DNA from: Microtetraspora fusca
GTDB taxonomy: Bacteria > Actinomycetota > Actinomycetes > Streptosporangiales > Streptosporangiaceae
DNA length: 64,000 nt
Direction: 5' to 3'
Assembly (NCBI RefSeq): GCF_001570365.1
Contig: NZ_BBYK01000039.1
Location: 399,276-463,275 of the forward strand
Positions 19,234 through 27,616 of this stretch are shown piece by piece (positions within the stretch are counted from its first letter, which is position 1; each line of letters begins with the position of its first letter). The position numbers were made by a program, and so were the translations under genes. The notes under the pieces were generated by a model that saw nothing but the letters and a program-made list of their open reading frames with translations, was not told the DNA's origin and did no database searches.

Positions 19234-19992
19234 ATGGACATCCTCTGGCTCGGCGTGTTCGCGCTGCTGCTGATCGGCTATTTCGCCCTGGAGGGCTTCG
19301 ACATCGGCATCGGGATGCTGCTGCCCGTGCTGGGCCGTACGCGGGAGGAGCGCGACCGGCTGGTGGCGGGCATGGCGCCGTTCGTCCTGGCCGGCGAGGT
19401 GTGGCTGGTCGCGGTGGCGGGCGTGCTGTTCGGCGCGTTCCCGCACCTGGAGGGCGAGACGTTGTTCGCCCTGTATCCGCTGGTCGTCGGGCTGCTCGTG
19501 TCCTGGGTGATCCGCGACGCCGGGCTGTGGTTCCGGCGCAGGCTCGACGGCCGGGCCTGGCGGGCGTTCTGGGGCGGCGCGCTCTGCGCCGGCTCGTACG
19601 GGCTGGCCCTCACCTGGGGGCTGGCCCTGGCCGCCCTCGTCCAGGGCGGTCCGGTGCTCACCCCGCTCGGGGTGGGCTACGCGGCGGTGGTCGTCGGAGT
19701 GTTCGCGATCCACGGGCGCAGGTTCGCCGCGTGGCGGGCGGGTGGGCCGGGCCGTACCGGCCGGGCGCTGCTCGGCTCCGCGGCCTTGGCGGCGGTGCCG
19801 GTGGCGGTGCCGCTGGCCGTCGCCGCCCCGTGGCTGCTCGACCACGTGGCCCCGTCGGGCACGCTGCGCGTGCTCACGCTGGTGATCCTGCCGTGCGTGC
19901 CGGTCATGGTCGCGGCCCAGGTCTGGGTGTGGCGCGCCTTCGGCCGCCGCGCCCGGGCGGGCGTCGGTGCCCGTGTCCCGTCGTTCTTCTGA
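19234..19992 (+). CDS. cydB: Cytochrome bd oxidase subunit II, short form
   Basis: The partner subunit of CydA, beginning MDILWLGVFALLLIGYFALEGFDIGIGMLLP, which is the standard first helix (split here by text only). It is 252 residues, whereas usual CydB is 330-380. About seven hydrophobic segments can be counted rather than eight or nine, and the usual GNEVWL region reads LAGEVWLVAVAG. The reading frame is intact, has normal codon use and ends with a plausible RRARAGVGARVPSFF tail, so it looks like a shortened lineage form rather than a fresh truncation. Confidence 0.85.
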   Translation: MDILWLGVFALLLIGYFALEGFDIGIGMLLPVLGRTREERDRLVAGMAPFVLAGEVWLVAVAGVLFGAFPHLEGETLFALYPLVVGLLVSWVIRDAGLWFRRRLDGRAWRAFWGGALCAGSYGLALTWGLALAALVQGGPVLTPLGVGYAAVVVGVFAIHGRRFAAWRAGGPGRTGRALLGSAALAAVPVAVPLAVAAPWLLDHVAPSGTLRVLTLVILPCVPVMVAAQVWVWRAFGRRARAGVGARVPSFF

Positions 19993-20108
19993 CCGCTCGC
20001 AGGTTCTTGCCGTCGTGGCGAGCCCGTACATGGTGGCCGGATTCTGCCGGGAGCTCCCGGATGGCGGAGCGTGCCCTCCAACGCGGCACGGCTGGGAAAA
20101 TGGACGGT

Positions 20109-20429
20109 ATGACGTTCTCTGAGATCGACGTGAAATCCCTGCCGGACGGGGCGTACCTGCTCGACGTTCGCGAGCCGGGCGAATGGCGGGCCGGGCACGC
20201 GCCGGACGCGTGCCACATCCCCCTTGGCGAGTTGCAGGGCCGGGTCGGCGAGCTGCCGGACGGCCCGATCTATGTGATCTGCCGGGTCGGCGGTCGCTCC
20301 GCCCACGCGGCCGCCTGGCTCAACCACATCGGCCGCGAGGCCATCAACGTGGACGGCGGCATGCAGTCGTGGGCCGCCGCCGGCCTTCCCATGGTGAACG
20401 AGGACGGAGGGACGCCGTTCGTGGCCTGA
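20109..20429 (+). CDS. Single-domain rhodanese-like protein
   Basis: A 106-residue rhodanese domain. Recognisable parts are YLLDVREPGEWRAGHAPDACHIPLGEL, given here only as its key pieces DVREPGEW and HIPLGEL, the catalytic loop ICRVGGRS with the sulfur-carrying cysteine, and NVDGGMQSW near the end. It may handle sulfane sulfur or cyanide. ATG 20109 was preferred over the in-frame ATG three codons upstream (20100). It lies 117 bases after cydB and 110 bases before the riboswitch. Confidence 0.88.
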   Translation: MTFSEIDVKSLPDGAYLLDVREPGEWRAGHAPDACHIPLGELQGRVGELPDGPIYVICRVGGRSAHAAAWLNHIGREAINVDGGMQSWAAAGLPMVNEDGGTPFVA

Positions 20430-20534
20430 GTTGTGCCGTGCTTATTGGCCGCGCCTTCGGCGCGGCGGGCTCGGGGCGCCGCCAACGGGTGGGCATTGGA
20501 CATTTCGCCCATCAATGTCATAATCCGGGGCGAC

Positions 20535-20643
20535 AACTCGATACCGCGGGAGCTCGGGCGTAACCGGGCTGAGAGGGCGGCTCCTTGAGAGGCGCGCCGC
20601 CGACCGCATGAACCTGTCCGGATAATGCCGGCGTAGGGAGCGT
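20535..20643 (+). promoter_or_regulatory. TPP riboswitch (THI element)
   Basis: The conserved parts appear in order: GGGAGCTCGGG, CTGAGAGGG, then CGACCGCATGAACCTG, TCCGGATAATGCCGGCG and TAGGGAG. These are the pyrimidine- and pyrophosphate-sensor helices of the thiamine pyrophosphate aptamer. The closing GTAGGGAG is six bases from the ATG of the next gene and must act as its Shine-Dalgarno site, so TPP binding should block translation. Confidence 0.95.
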
Positions 20644-20646
20644 GTG

Positions 20647-21996
20647 ATGGCGCCTGCCGTCTTCGACGATGTGGAAGCCCCCCTCACCCTCGAGGAGGAG
20701 GCTCCGAAAACCCTCGGAGTCCTCGACCAGGGCGCCTTCTGGGCCAACCTCGGCGTCAGCCTCCTCGGCTTCTCGGGGGCGCTGTTCCTCCTCGACCCGC
20801 TGGGCGGCAAGCCGCTGACCTTCACCGGGGCCATCGTGGCGGCGGTCGTCGGCAGCCTGATCGGCACCGCCATGGTCGGGCTCGCCGCCATCCCCGGGGC
20901 GCGCACCGGGCAGCCCGCGATGGTGCTGCTCAGGGGGCTGTTCGGCGCGCGACTGTCGTACGCGCCGACCGTGCTCAACATCGTCCAGCTCCTCGGGTGG
21001 GGGGCGTTCGAGCTCTGGGTGGTCGCCACCGGCGCCGAGGCGATCTTCGGCGACGCGGTGCCGTACGGGGTCTGGGTGGTCGCGGCCGGGGTGCTGACCA
21101 TCGCGCTGACGATCCGCCCCCTCGGCGCGCTCCGGCTGCTCAGGCGGTACGTCACGGTCGGCGTGATCGTCTCGATGGTGTGGCTGTCGGTCGCGCTGTT
21201 CAGCCGCGGGCCGTCGCTGGGCGCGGGGTCGTGGGACGCGTTCGCGCCCGCCGTCGACTACGTGATCGCGCTGTCGGTCTCGTGGGTGCCGGTCGCGGCC
21301 GACTACGCCCGGCACTCGCGGTCGAGCTCGGGCGCCTTCGCCGGCATCGTCGGCGGCTACACCGTGGCCCAGGTGGCCTGTCTGGCGCTCGGCATCGCGG
21401 CCCTCGCCCTGGTCGGTAACGACGCCGAGAAGGTCTGGGAGCCGTTCGTCGCGGCGCCGCTCGGCGCCCTCTTCTTCGGCATCCTGGTGCTGCGCGAGGT
21501 GGACCAGTCGTTCGCCAACGTCTATTCCACGTCCGTCTCGATCCAGAACTTCGCGCCCCGCGTGGACCGGCGGATCATCTCGGTGGCGATCGGCGTCCTG
21601 ACCATCGCCATCGCCCTCTTCGCCGACGTGAACTCGTACGGCGCGTTCCTCAGCGTGATCGGCGCGGTGTTCGTCCCGATGTTCGCCGTACTCGCCGTGG
21701 ACTACTTCCTGCTCGGCGGGGCGGCGCGGTGGAACATGGCGCAGAACGCGCCGCTGCGCTGGCTGACCCTGCCCCCGTGGGTTCTCGGCTTCGCCGCGTA
21801 CTGGATCGTCACGGTCACCCCGACGGTCGCGTGGTGGGACGGCATGTGGGCGCGGGTCCGGGACGCGGTCGGGTTCGTCCACCAGCCGTGGATGAACGCC
21901 GCGCTGGCCGCGTTCCTGGTGTCGGCCCTGACGATGCTCGCGGCCGGCCTGCTCGCCCGCCTGTCCGCCACCCGGTCCGTACGGCACGGCCGCTGA
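20647..21996 (+). CDS. cytX: NCS1-family transporter, CytX type (probable HMP uptake)
   Basis: A 449-residue NCS1 permease with about twelve membrane helices; LGVLDQGAFWANLGVSLLGF and the GARTGQPAMVLLRGLFG segment are typical of the family. NCS1 proteins move nucleobases and related compounds; placement under a TPP riboswitch points to CytX, the proposed hydroxymethylpyrimidine transporter for thiamine synthesis. ATG 20647 is preferred to GTG 20644 from Shine-Dalgarno spacing. The function is inferred from regulation, but that link is well established. Confidence 0.9.
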   Translation: MAPAVFDDVEAPLTLEEEAPKTLGVLDQGAFWANLGVSLLGFSGALFLLDPLGGKPLTFTGAIVAAVVGSLIGTAMVGLAAIPGARTGQPAMVLLRGLFGARLSYAPTVLNIVQLLGWGAFELWVVATGAEAIFGDAVPYGVWVVAAGVLTIALTIRPLGALRLLRRYVTVGVIVSMVWLSVALFSRGPSLGAGSWDAFAPAVDYVIALSVSWVPVAADYARHSRSSSGAFAGIVGGYTVAQVACLALGIAALALVGNDAEKVWEPFVAAPLGALFFGILVLREVDQSFANVYSTSVSIQNFAPRVDRRIISVAIGVLTIAIALFADVNSYGAFLSVIGAVFVPMFAVLAVDYFLLGGAARWNMAQNAPLRWLTLPPWVLGFAAYWIVTVTPTVAWWDGMWARVRDAVGFVHQPWMNAALAAFLVSALTMLAAGLLARLSATRSVRHGR

Positions 21997-22047
21997 ACGC
22001 CCGCCGGGGCTCCGGGCGGCATCCGCCCGGAGCCCCGGCACGATCGA

Positions 22048-23346
22048 TCAGTCGCCGAACTCGTTCTGCACGCCAGGCGGGGTGAGAGCCGAGACGTAGT
22101 GGTGTGGCAGATGGTCGTCGATCGAGTGGACGGCGGGGAGCGACCGGGCGGCCGGGAACGCGCGGGCCACGAACGCCGGCGCGGTGATCGCGATGCCCAA
22201 CAGGTGCGGCAACTGCCCGGCATGATGTCCGGCGATTCGCCACACGCCCGCCCGGCCCGGCAGGTGCGCCTCTGGACGGCGGAGCGCACCCGCCATGATG
22301 TTGTGGAAGTGCGGGATCTCGTAGCGGTACTCCCGGCCGAAGTGCCGGAAGGGTCCCGATGCCGCGGGCGGGAGGTGCGGAACGACGTCCCGGTCGAAGA
22401 TGTAGCGGACGACGTTCTCGCGGAGGAAGTCGTCACGGTCGCACGCCTCGGCGAACCGCCTGTCGCCGATCATGGGTTGGCCGTACGTGTAGACGGCGCG
22501 CAGGCGGTCGCCGAGCGCCTCCCGGTACTTCTGCTCCCGCCGGATCATCACGCCCATGAGCGCGGCCATCGCGCCGCCGTGGCCGTGCCCGGTGATGTAG
22601 AGGGCCTCAAGCCGCCCGTCCACGCGCCCGAGGTCGATCCCCGGGGAGCCGTTCGGCCGCGAGGCGCGCACCGAGTGGCGGTCGGAGGCGCTCCGTAGGG
22701 CGTTCATGACCTCGTACCTGGTCGCCCGCACGTTGCGGTAGAAGCCCGCGTGGACGGTGGCCGACGGATGGCAGGCCCGGTACGCGATCCGTTCGGGCTC
22801 GCGGTCCGTTTCGGCCAGCCGGTGGGCGAAGTCGAGCGGTTCGTCGCCCCGGTAACAGAGAATGCCGACCCGGCCGCTCTTGCTCTGGACGAGAAAAGCG
22901 GTCGAATGAATTCCCATGGCGTCCACGGACGCCTGGACCATTCGGCACTGGTTGTCTTCCAGCCCCATTCTCGCCATGATCATCGAGACCGTCTCCGGTC
23001 CGGAATAGGCGTAGGCCGCGCACGTGGCCATGACGTGCGCGATTTCCGGGTCGGGGTGCTCGGCGGCGTGCAACAGCCGCTGTTCCAGATCCTTGTATAC
23101 GGGGAATCCCGAGGTTTCCCGCGTGCCGTAGGGCCGCAGTTCCTCGTAGGTGGGGGCCTTCGCGTCGCGGGTCCACAGGCCGCCGATCTCCAGGGTGTCC
23201 CGCAGCCGCTCCTCCCATTCCAGGGAGCGGAAGTCGCCTGTCGCCCTGGACGCGGCGGGCATTTTCCCGGTGCTCGCCTGCTCGGCCGTGGAGGGAACCG
23301 ACTTCTCCGCCTGGCGGGTATTCCGCGCGGTGTCCACATTCGCCAT
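22048..23346 (-). CDS. Lipase class 3-like protein lacking the catalytic serine
   Basis: A 432-residue cytosolic or peripheral protein with a class 3 lipase alpha/beta-hydrolase core at about 150-370. The nucleophile elbow, normally GHSLGG, reads GHGHGG with Gly at residue 255 (codon GGC at 22582-22584). The strand before it (LEALYIT) and the helix after it (AMAALMGV) are well kept, as are YGQPMIGDRRFA and the DRDVVPHLPP acid region. So the protein is probably not a serine hydrolase, or it uses another residue. Start ATG 23346 (MANVDT) follows GGAAGG. No signal peptide is seen. Neighbours give no functional hint. Confidence 0.75.
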   Translation of the reverse strand: MANVDTARNTRQAEKSVPSTAEQASTGKMPAASRATGDFRSLEWEERLRDTLEIGGLWTRDAKAPTYEELRPYGTRETSGFPVYKDLEQRLLHAAEHPDPEIAHVMATCAAYAYSGPETVSMIMARMGLEDNQCRMVQASVDAMGIHSTAFLVQSKSGRVGILCYRGDEPLDFAHRLAETDREPERIAYRACHPSATVHAGFYRNVRATRYEVMNALRSASDRHSVRASRPNGSPGIDLGRVDGRLEALYITGHGHGGAMAALMGVMIRREQKYREALGDRLRAVYTYGQPMIGDRRFAEACDRDDFLRENVVRYIFDRDVVPHLPPAASGPFRHFGREYRYEIPHFHNIMAGALRRPEAHLPGRAGVWRIAGHHAGQLPHLLGIAITAPAFVARAFPAARSLPAVHSIDDHLPHHYVSALTPPGVQNEFGD

Positions 23347-23535
23347 GCCGTACACCTTCCGGTCTTCCGGTGACGTGATTTCAGGCGGTGATTTCGACCA
23401 ATTTCCCGGGTGCCATGAAAAACCGGAACGGCTTGTGCCGTCCCGCGTGGAGCGTGCCCGTGGGTCCCGCCTGCCCCTCACAATTTCCACGACAAAGCGG
23501 GACAAATCCCTGCAACTCGCAAACACATTTCCAGG

Positions 23536-24099
23536 TCAGGCGAGGGCGCCCTCCAGGCGGAGCAACTCCTCCTTCGCCGAGGGTCCTCCGGCGTACCCGC
23601 CGAGCACGCCGGGCGCCTCGATCGCGCGGTGGCAGGGGACGAGCAGGCACACCGGGTTCGCGACGAGCGCGTTGGCGATCGCGCGGAGCGCCTGCGGCCG
23701 CCCGATCCGCTCCGCGATGTCCCGATAAGTCGTGACATGTCCGTATGGCACAGCGGTCATCATCTGGACGACGGTCCGCCCGAACGCGGAGACGAGCTGG
23801 AGGTCCACGGGCGAGGAGAAGGTCCGCAGCCGTCCCCCGAAGTACGCGTCGAGCTCCCGGCGCACCGGATCGAGGCGGCGCGGATCGGGGCCGATGAACG
23901 AGCTGACGTCCCGGTGGATGCGGCCGTAGACGGCGTGCTCGTCCTCGTAGCTGCACGCCAGGACGCCGCGCCCGGTGGCGGCGAGCGTGAGGCGGCCCAC
24001 GGGGGTGTCCACGGTGCCGAAGGCGACCTCGGGCGGGGACTCCCCCACGTATCCCCGCGCGGTCACTCGCAGCAGGGCTTCGAGGTCGGCTGTGGACAT
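23536..24099 (-). CDS. ogt: Methylated-DNA--protein-cysteine S-methyltransferase
   Basis: Repairs O6-alkylguanine by transferring the alkyl group to its own cysteine. The active site reads VPCHRAI, and the recognition helix region has YGHVTTYRDIAERIGRP and RAIANALVANP. The N-terminal domain is divergent and begins with an extra 25 residues (MSTADLEALLRVTARGYV) resembling the sigma-factor-linked Ogt branch. ATG 24099 is preferred to GTG 24108 because GAGGAA lies nine bases upstream. It is divergent from the histidine kinase gene. Confidence 0.92.
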   Translation of the reverse strand: MSTADLEALLRVTARGYVGESPPEVAFGTVDTPVGRLTLAATGRGVLACSYEDEHAVYGRIHRDVSSFIGPDPRRLDPVRRELDAYFGGRLRTFSSPVDLQLVSAFGRTVVQMMTAVPYGHVTTYRDIAERIGRPQALRAIANALVANPVCLLVPCHRAIEAPGVLGGYAGGPSAKEELLRLEGALA

Positions 24100-24185
24100 G
24101 CGCCCCACTTCCTCTCAGTGCGTATGCGAAGCGTATCGGATGCAAAACCTCAAGATCAGAGAGGGAAAGGGGGCACCATGGGGGA

Positions 24186-26060
24186 ATGGGTGACGACAGG
24201 AGCGACTACGAGGACGGCATAGCGCGGGCTGCCGTCGCCAGCTCCCCCGACGCCATCGTGGCCCTGGACCGTGATCTCTCCGTCCTCGGATGGAACCCCG
24301 CGGCGGAGCGGCTGTTCGGCTGGACGGCGGAGGAGCTCATGGGCCGGCGGGCCCCGATCGTCCCGGCCGAGCTGATGGCCGAGCACAACGCCGTCATGGA
24401 GCGCGTACGCACCGGCGGCCAGGTGTCGCTGCGGACCAGGCGCTTCCATCGTGACGGCCGCCTCATGGAGGTCCGCGTCGACACCAACGCGCTGCGGAGC
24501 GACAACGGGACCCTGCTCGGATACGTCAGCGTCTACCACCTCGCCGAGGACGACGAGGCGGCGCGGGCGGCGCGCCGGGCCCGGCTGGTCCGGCGGCTGA
24601 CCGACGTCGTCGCCGACATCAACGCCGCGCTCGACCTGCCGGTCGTGCTCGACCGGATCGCGGGCAGCCTCACCGAACTCACCGGCGCGGACGCCGGCGG
24701 CTTCGTGCTGATCGAGGGCGAGCGGCTGCGGCTCGTCAGCGGCCACCACATCCCGCCCGAGCTGCGCGGCGTCACCGCCGACCTGCACACCAGCCTGGTC
24801 GGCAAGCTGCTGCGCACCGGGAAGACGGTCCTGCTGGAGACCAGCCCCCAGGGCCTCCAGGACCTCGTCTGGGCCCGGCTTCCCGGGCTGCACACCGTCG
24901 CGGTCGGCATCGCCGCCGTCGGCGGCCGGCCGTACGGCGCGCTGTACGCGCTGTTCGCCAAGGGCAAGGCCGGGCACGTCGAGCTGGAGCTGCTTGAGCT
25001 GCTCGCCGGCCACGCGGGCATCGCGGTCGGCAACGCCGAGGCCTACCAGGAGGCGGTACGGCAGCGCGCGCACGAGCGGGCCGTCTTCGACGCGAGCGCG
25101 GACGGCATCGGCGTGCTGGACGAGGCCGGCCGGGTGATCCAGTGGAACCCCGCGGCGGCCGAGCTGACCGGCTTCCCGGCCGAGCGGGTGATCGGCGGCC
25201 CGCCGCCGTTCCCCCTGCCGGAGCCGGGCGAGAAGCTCACCATCCAGCTCGACTCCGGCCGCTGGCTGGACGTGCTGTGCGCCGCGATCCCGGAGACGGG
25301 CGAGGTCGTGGCCGACTTCCGCGACGTGACCAGGGCCAAGGAGCTGGAGGAGGCCAAGGACCTGTTCCTCGCCACCACCAGCCACGAGCTGCGCACGCCG
25401 ATCACGATCGTGCACGGCTTCGCCAGCACGCTCGACGCCCGCTGGGACAACCTGTCCGACGCGGAGCGCCGTTCGGCCGTCCACACCATCGCCGAGCGGG
25501 CCAGGATGCTGGGCCGGCTCGTGGACCACCTGCTGCTCGGCGCCCGCACCGGGGCCGACGAGATGCGGATCAGGATCGAGACGTTCGACCTGGGTGAGCG
25601 GGTCCGCGCGGCCACCCTCGGCCTGCCCGTGCTGTCCGACCGGCACCGCGTCGAGGTGCGCATCCCGGACGACCTGCCCAAGGTCCACGGCGACTCGCTG
25701 GCCACCGACATCCTCCTCGGGCAGCTCCTGGAGAACGCGTTCAAGTACTCCCCAGACGGCGGCCTGATCCGGGTCGAGGCATGGGCGGAGGAGGGCCAAG
25801 TCGTCCTCGTGATCGACGACGAGGGAGTGGGCATCGCCCCCGCCGACCGGGAGCGGATCTTCGAACGGTTCGTACAGGCCGACAGCGGCAACCGCCGCAG
25901 GTTCGGCGGCGTGGGACTCGGGCTCTACATCGCGCGCAACCTGGCCCGCGCGCAGGGCGGGGACGTGACCGCTCACTCGCGGCCGGGCGGCGGCACCCGG
26001 ATGCGTTTCGTCCTCAACGAGGCGGCCGCCGTGTCGCGCGGTGAGCGCCACATGATCTGA
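24186..26060 (+). CDS. PAS-GAF-PAS sensor histidine kinase
   Basis: A soluble hybrid sensor of 624 residues with no membrane segment. Order: PAS (about 10-120, DAIVALDRDLSVLGWNPAAE), GAF (about 140-285), PAS (about 295-385), HisKA with H400 in ATTSHELRTPI, and HATPase_c (about 505-610) with the N box ENAFKYSPDGG, G1 DDEGVGI and G2 GVGLGLYIAR. It should respond to a cytosolic signal, perhaps redox or light via GAF/PAS ligands. The OmpR-type regulator 0.8 kb downstream is the likely partner, though two genes intervene. Confidence 0.93.
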   Translation: MGDDRSDYEDGIARAAVASSPDAIVALDRDLSVLGWNPAAERLFGWTAEELMGRRAPIVPAELMAEHNAVMERVRTGGQVSLRTRRFHRDGRLMEVRVDTNALRSDNGTLLGYVSVYHLAEDDEAARAARRARLVRRLTDVVADINAALDLPVVLDRIAGSLTELTGADAGGFVLIEGERLRLVSGHHIPPELRGVTADLHTSLVGKLLRTGKTVLLETSPQGLQDLVWARLPGLHTVAVGIAAVGGRPYGALYALFAKGKAGHVELELLELLAGHAGIAVGNAEAYQEAVRQRAHERAVFDASADGIGVLDEAGRVIQWNPAAAELTGFPAERVIGGPPPFPLPEPGEKLTIQLDSGRWLDVLCAAIPETGEVVADFRDVTRAKELEEAKDLFLATTSHELRTPITIVHGFASTLDARWDNLSDAERRSAVHTIAERARMLGRLVDHLLLGARTGADEMRIRIETFDLGERVRAATLGLPVLSDRHRVEVRIPDDLPKVHGDSLATDILLGQLLENAFKYSPDGGLIRVEAWAEEGQVVLVIDDEGVGIAPADRERIFERFVQADSGNRRRFGGVGLGLYIARNLARAQGGDVTAHSRPGGGTRMRFVLNEAAAVSRGERHMI

Positions 26061-26075
26061 TGTGTGCAAGCTGTG

Positions 26076-26633
26076 ATGAAGGCGCGGTTTCTTGAGCCCC
26101 CGAATGGGGCATTTCGGTCCTACTGGGGTGTGTTGTCTCCTCGGGGGAGGGGGAAGGTGAGTCCGTCGAGCGTCGTGATGTTGCCGTACGCGCTGGCGAG
26201 CGTCGCCACCGCGCGTCGGCGTCTCAGCTCGGATCTGCTCGCTTCGGGGCTCTTCAGCGCGACCGTGGATGATGCCGTCCTGGTCGTGAGCGAGCTGCTG
26301 AGCAACGCGTTGCGTCACGCTCACCCGTTGCCATCAGGGCAGCTCAGGCTCGCCTGGACGTGCTCGGAAGGCCGTCTCGAGGTCGCGGTGAGCGACGGGG
26401 GAGCGACCACCGAACCGCGGGCGGGCCGCCCCACGCTCTCGTCGCTGGGCGGCCGCGGCCTTGGGATCGTCGAATACCTCGCCGAGCGGTGGGGTGTGCG
26501 CCACGAGGGCGAGACGACCACCGTGTGGGCGATCCTCGCGCTGCCGCAGCCTGTCCGAAACGGTCAGGAGCGAAAGCCCGAAATTCACGCCCTCCGAGGA
26601 CGAGTCAGCGGGACATCTTTCCCACGAGCGTGA
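26076..26633 (+). CDS. RsbW-like ATP-binding protein (HATPase_c_2)
   Basis: An anti-sigma-factor-type GHKL ATPase of about 185 residues. The N box reads VVSELLSNALRHA and a G2-like loop GGRGLGIVEYLAERWG follows. Such proteins bind sigma factors or STAS antagonists by partner switching; a STAS protein is 1.5 kb downstream. Three starts are possible: GTG/TTG region at 26064, ATG 26076, and GTG 26157, which has a strong GGGGGAGGGGGAAG just ahead and starts right before the domain. It overlaps the end of a convergent small gene by 29 bases. Confidence 0.82.
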   Translation: MKARFLEPPNGAFRSYWGVLSPRGRGKVSPSSVVMLPYALASVATARRRLSSDLLASGLFSATVDDAVLVVSELLSNALRHAHPLPSGQLRLAWTCSEGRLEVAVSDGGATTEPRAGRPTLSSLGGRGLGIVEYLAERWGVRHEGETTTVWAILALPQPVRNGQERKPEIHALRGRVSGTSFPRA

Positions 26634-26772
26634 TCGCCGCCACCACGAGGAAGGCGATGATCGCGAACATGAGCAGGAACTTCAGCGTGGCGAACAGCGC
26701 CGGGATGATGAACGCGAAGACCAGCCAGATGGCGAGAACGACACCCAGGACGGTCAGTACGGTACGGGCCAT
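26605..26772 (-). CDS. Small membrane protein, 55 residues
   Basis: A short minus-strand gene, ATG 26772 to TGA 26605. The product begins MARTVLTVLGVVLAIWLVFA and continues through a second hydrophobic stretch (KFLLMFAIIAFLVVAAITLV) to end GKMSR. Two membrane helices with a short FIIPALFATL link are expected. The clean frame, positive C-terminus and near-continuous hydrophobicity support a real protein. The function is unknown; it sits between an RsbW-like gene and an OmpR-type regulator. Confidence 0.72.
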   Translation of the reverse strand: MARTVLTVLGVVLAIWLVFAFIIPALFATLKFLLMFAIIAFLVVAAITLVGKMSR

Positions 26773-26871
26773 AGCCACAAGGTACGCGTTGCCGCCCGCC
26801 GCCGCGAAGATCTGGACGTTTCACGTGAATCACAACTGACGGCCGGGCCCGGCGACCGTGAGAATGGGCGC

Positions 26872-27579
26872 GTGACCGGAAGAACCGCCCGCATCCTGGT
26901 GGTCGACGACGACCCGATGGTGGCCGAGGTCGTCGCCCGCTTCCTGGAACGCGACGGGCACGTCGTGGAGTGCGCGGGCGACGGCGCCGAGGCGCTGGAG
27001 CGGGCGCTCGCCGACCCGCCCGGCCTGCTCGTCCTCGATCTCGCCCTGTCCGGCGCGGAGCGGCTCTGCGGGCGGCTCCGGGAGCACGACCGCGAGCGCG
27101 GCCGCGGCCCGACTCCGGTGATCATGCTCACCACTCTCGGCACCGAGATCGACCGCGTGGTCGGCCTGGAGACCGGCGCCGACGACTACGTGACGAAGCC
27201 GTTCAGCCCCCGGGAGCTCGCGCTGCGCGTCCAGGCCGTGCTGCGCCGTACCGGGGCGGTGGCGTCCCTCGGCACCGGTGTGCTCGCCGACGGCGACCTC
27301 GTCCTCGACGTCGGCGCCCATGAGGTACGGCTCGCGGGCAGGGAGATCGGCCTGACCGCGCGGGAGTTCGACCTGCTCGCCCACCTGCTGCGCAACCCCC
27401 GTCAGGTGTTCAGCAGGAGCGCGCTGCTCGACCAGGTGTGGGGCTGGTCCTTCGGGGACTCCTCGACCGTCACGGTGCACGTGCGCAGGCTGAGGGAGAA
27501 GATCGAGACCGACCCCGCCGAGCCGCGGCGCATCGTCACCGTGTGGGGCGTGGGCTACCGGTACGAGCCCGTCGGCTGA
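26872..27579 (+). CDS. OmpR/PhoB-family response regulator
   Basis: A 235-residue two-domain regulator. The receiver (about 5-120) has the acidic cluster VVDDDP, phospho-acceptor D56 in LLVLDLALSG, the switch region TTLGTEI and K in DDYVTKPFSPREL. The winged-helix output domain (about 140-232) has GLTAREFDLLAHLLRNP and VHVRRLREKIE, ending WGVGYRYEP. GTG 26872 is the start. It has no adjacent kinase in frame, but the PAS-GAF-PAS kinase upstream is a good candidate partner. Confidence 0.93.
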   Translation: MTGRTARILVVDDDPMVAEVVARFLERDGHVVECAGDGAEALERALADPPGLLVLDLALSGAERLCGRLREHDRERGRGPTPVIMLTTLGTEIDRVVGLETGADDYVTKPFSPRELALRVQAVLRRTGAVASLGTGVLADGDLVLDVGAHEVRLAGREIGLTAREFDLLAHLLRNPRQVFSRSALLDQVWGWSFGDSSTVTVHVRRLREKIETDPAEPRRIVTVWGVGYRYEPVG

Positions 27580-27616
27580 GACCTCGGGAGCCGGTCGGGA
27601 GCCGGTCGGGAGCCGG

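Noticed and set aside
26071-27579. Calling the OmpR-type regulator and the PAS-GAF-PAS kinase a proven pair
   Set aside because: They are separated by two genes, one on the other strand; partnership is only plausible.
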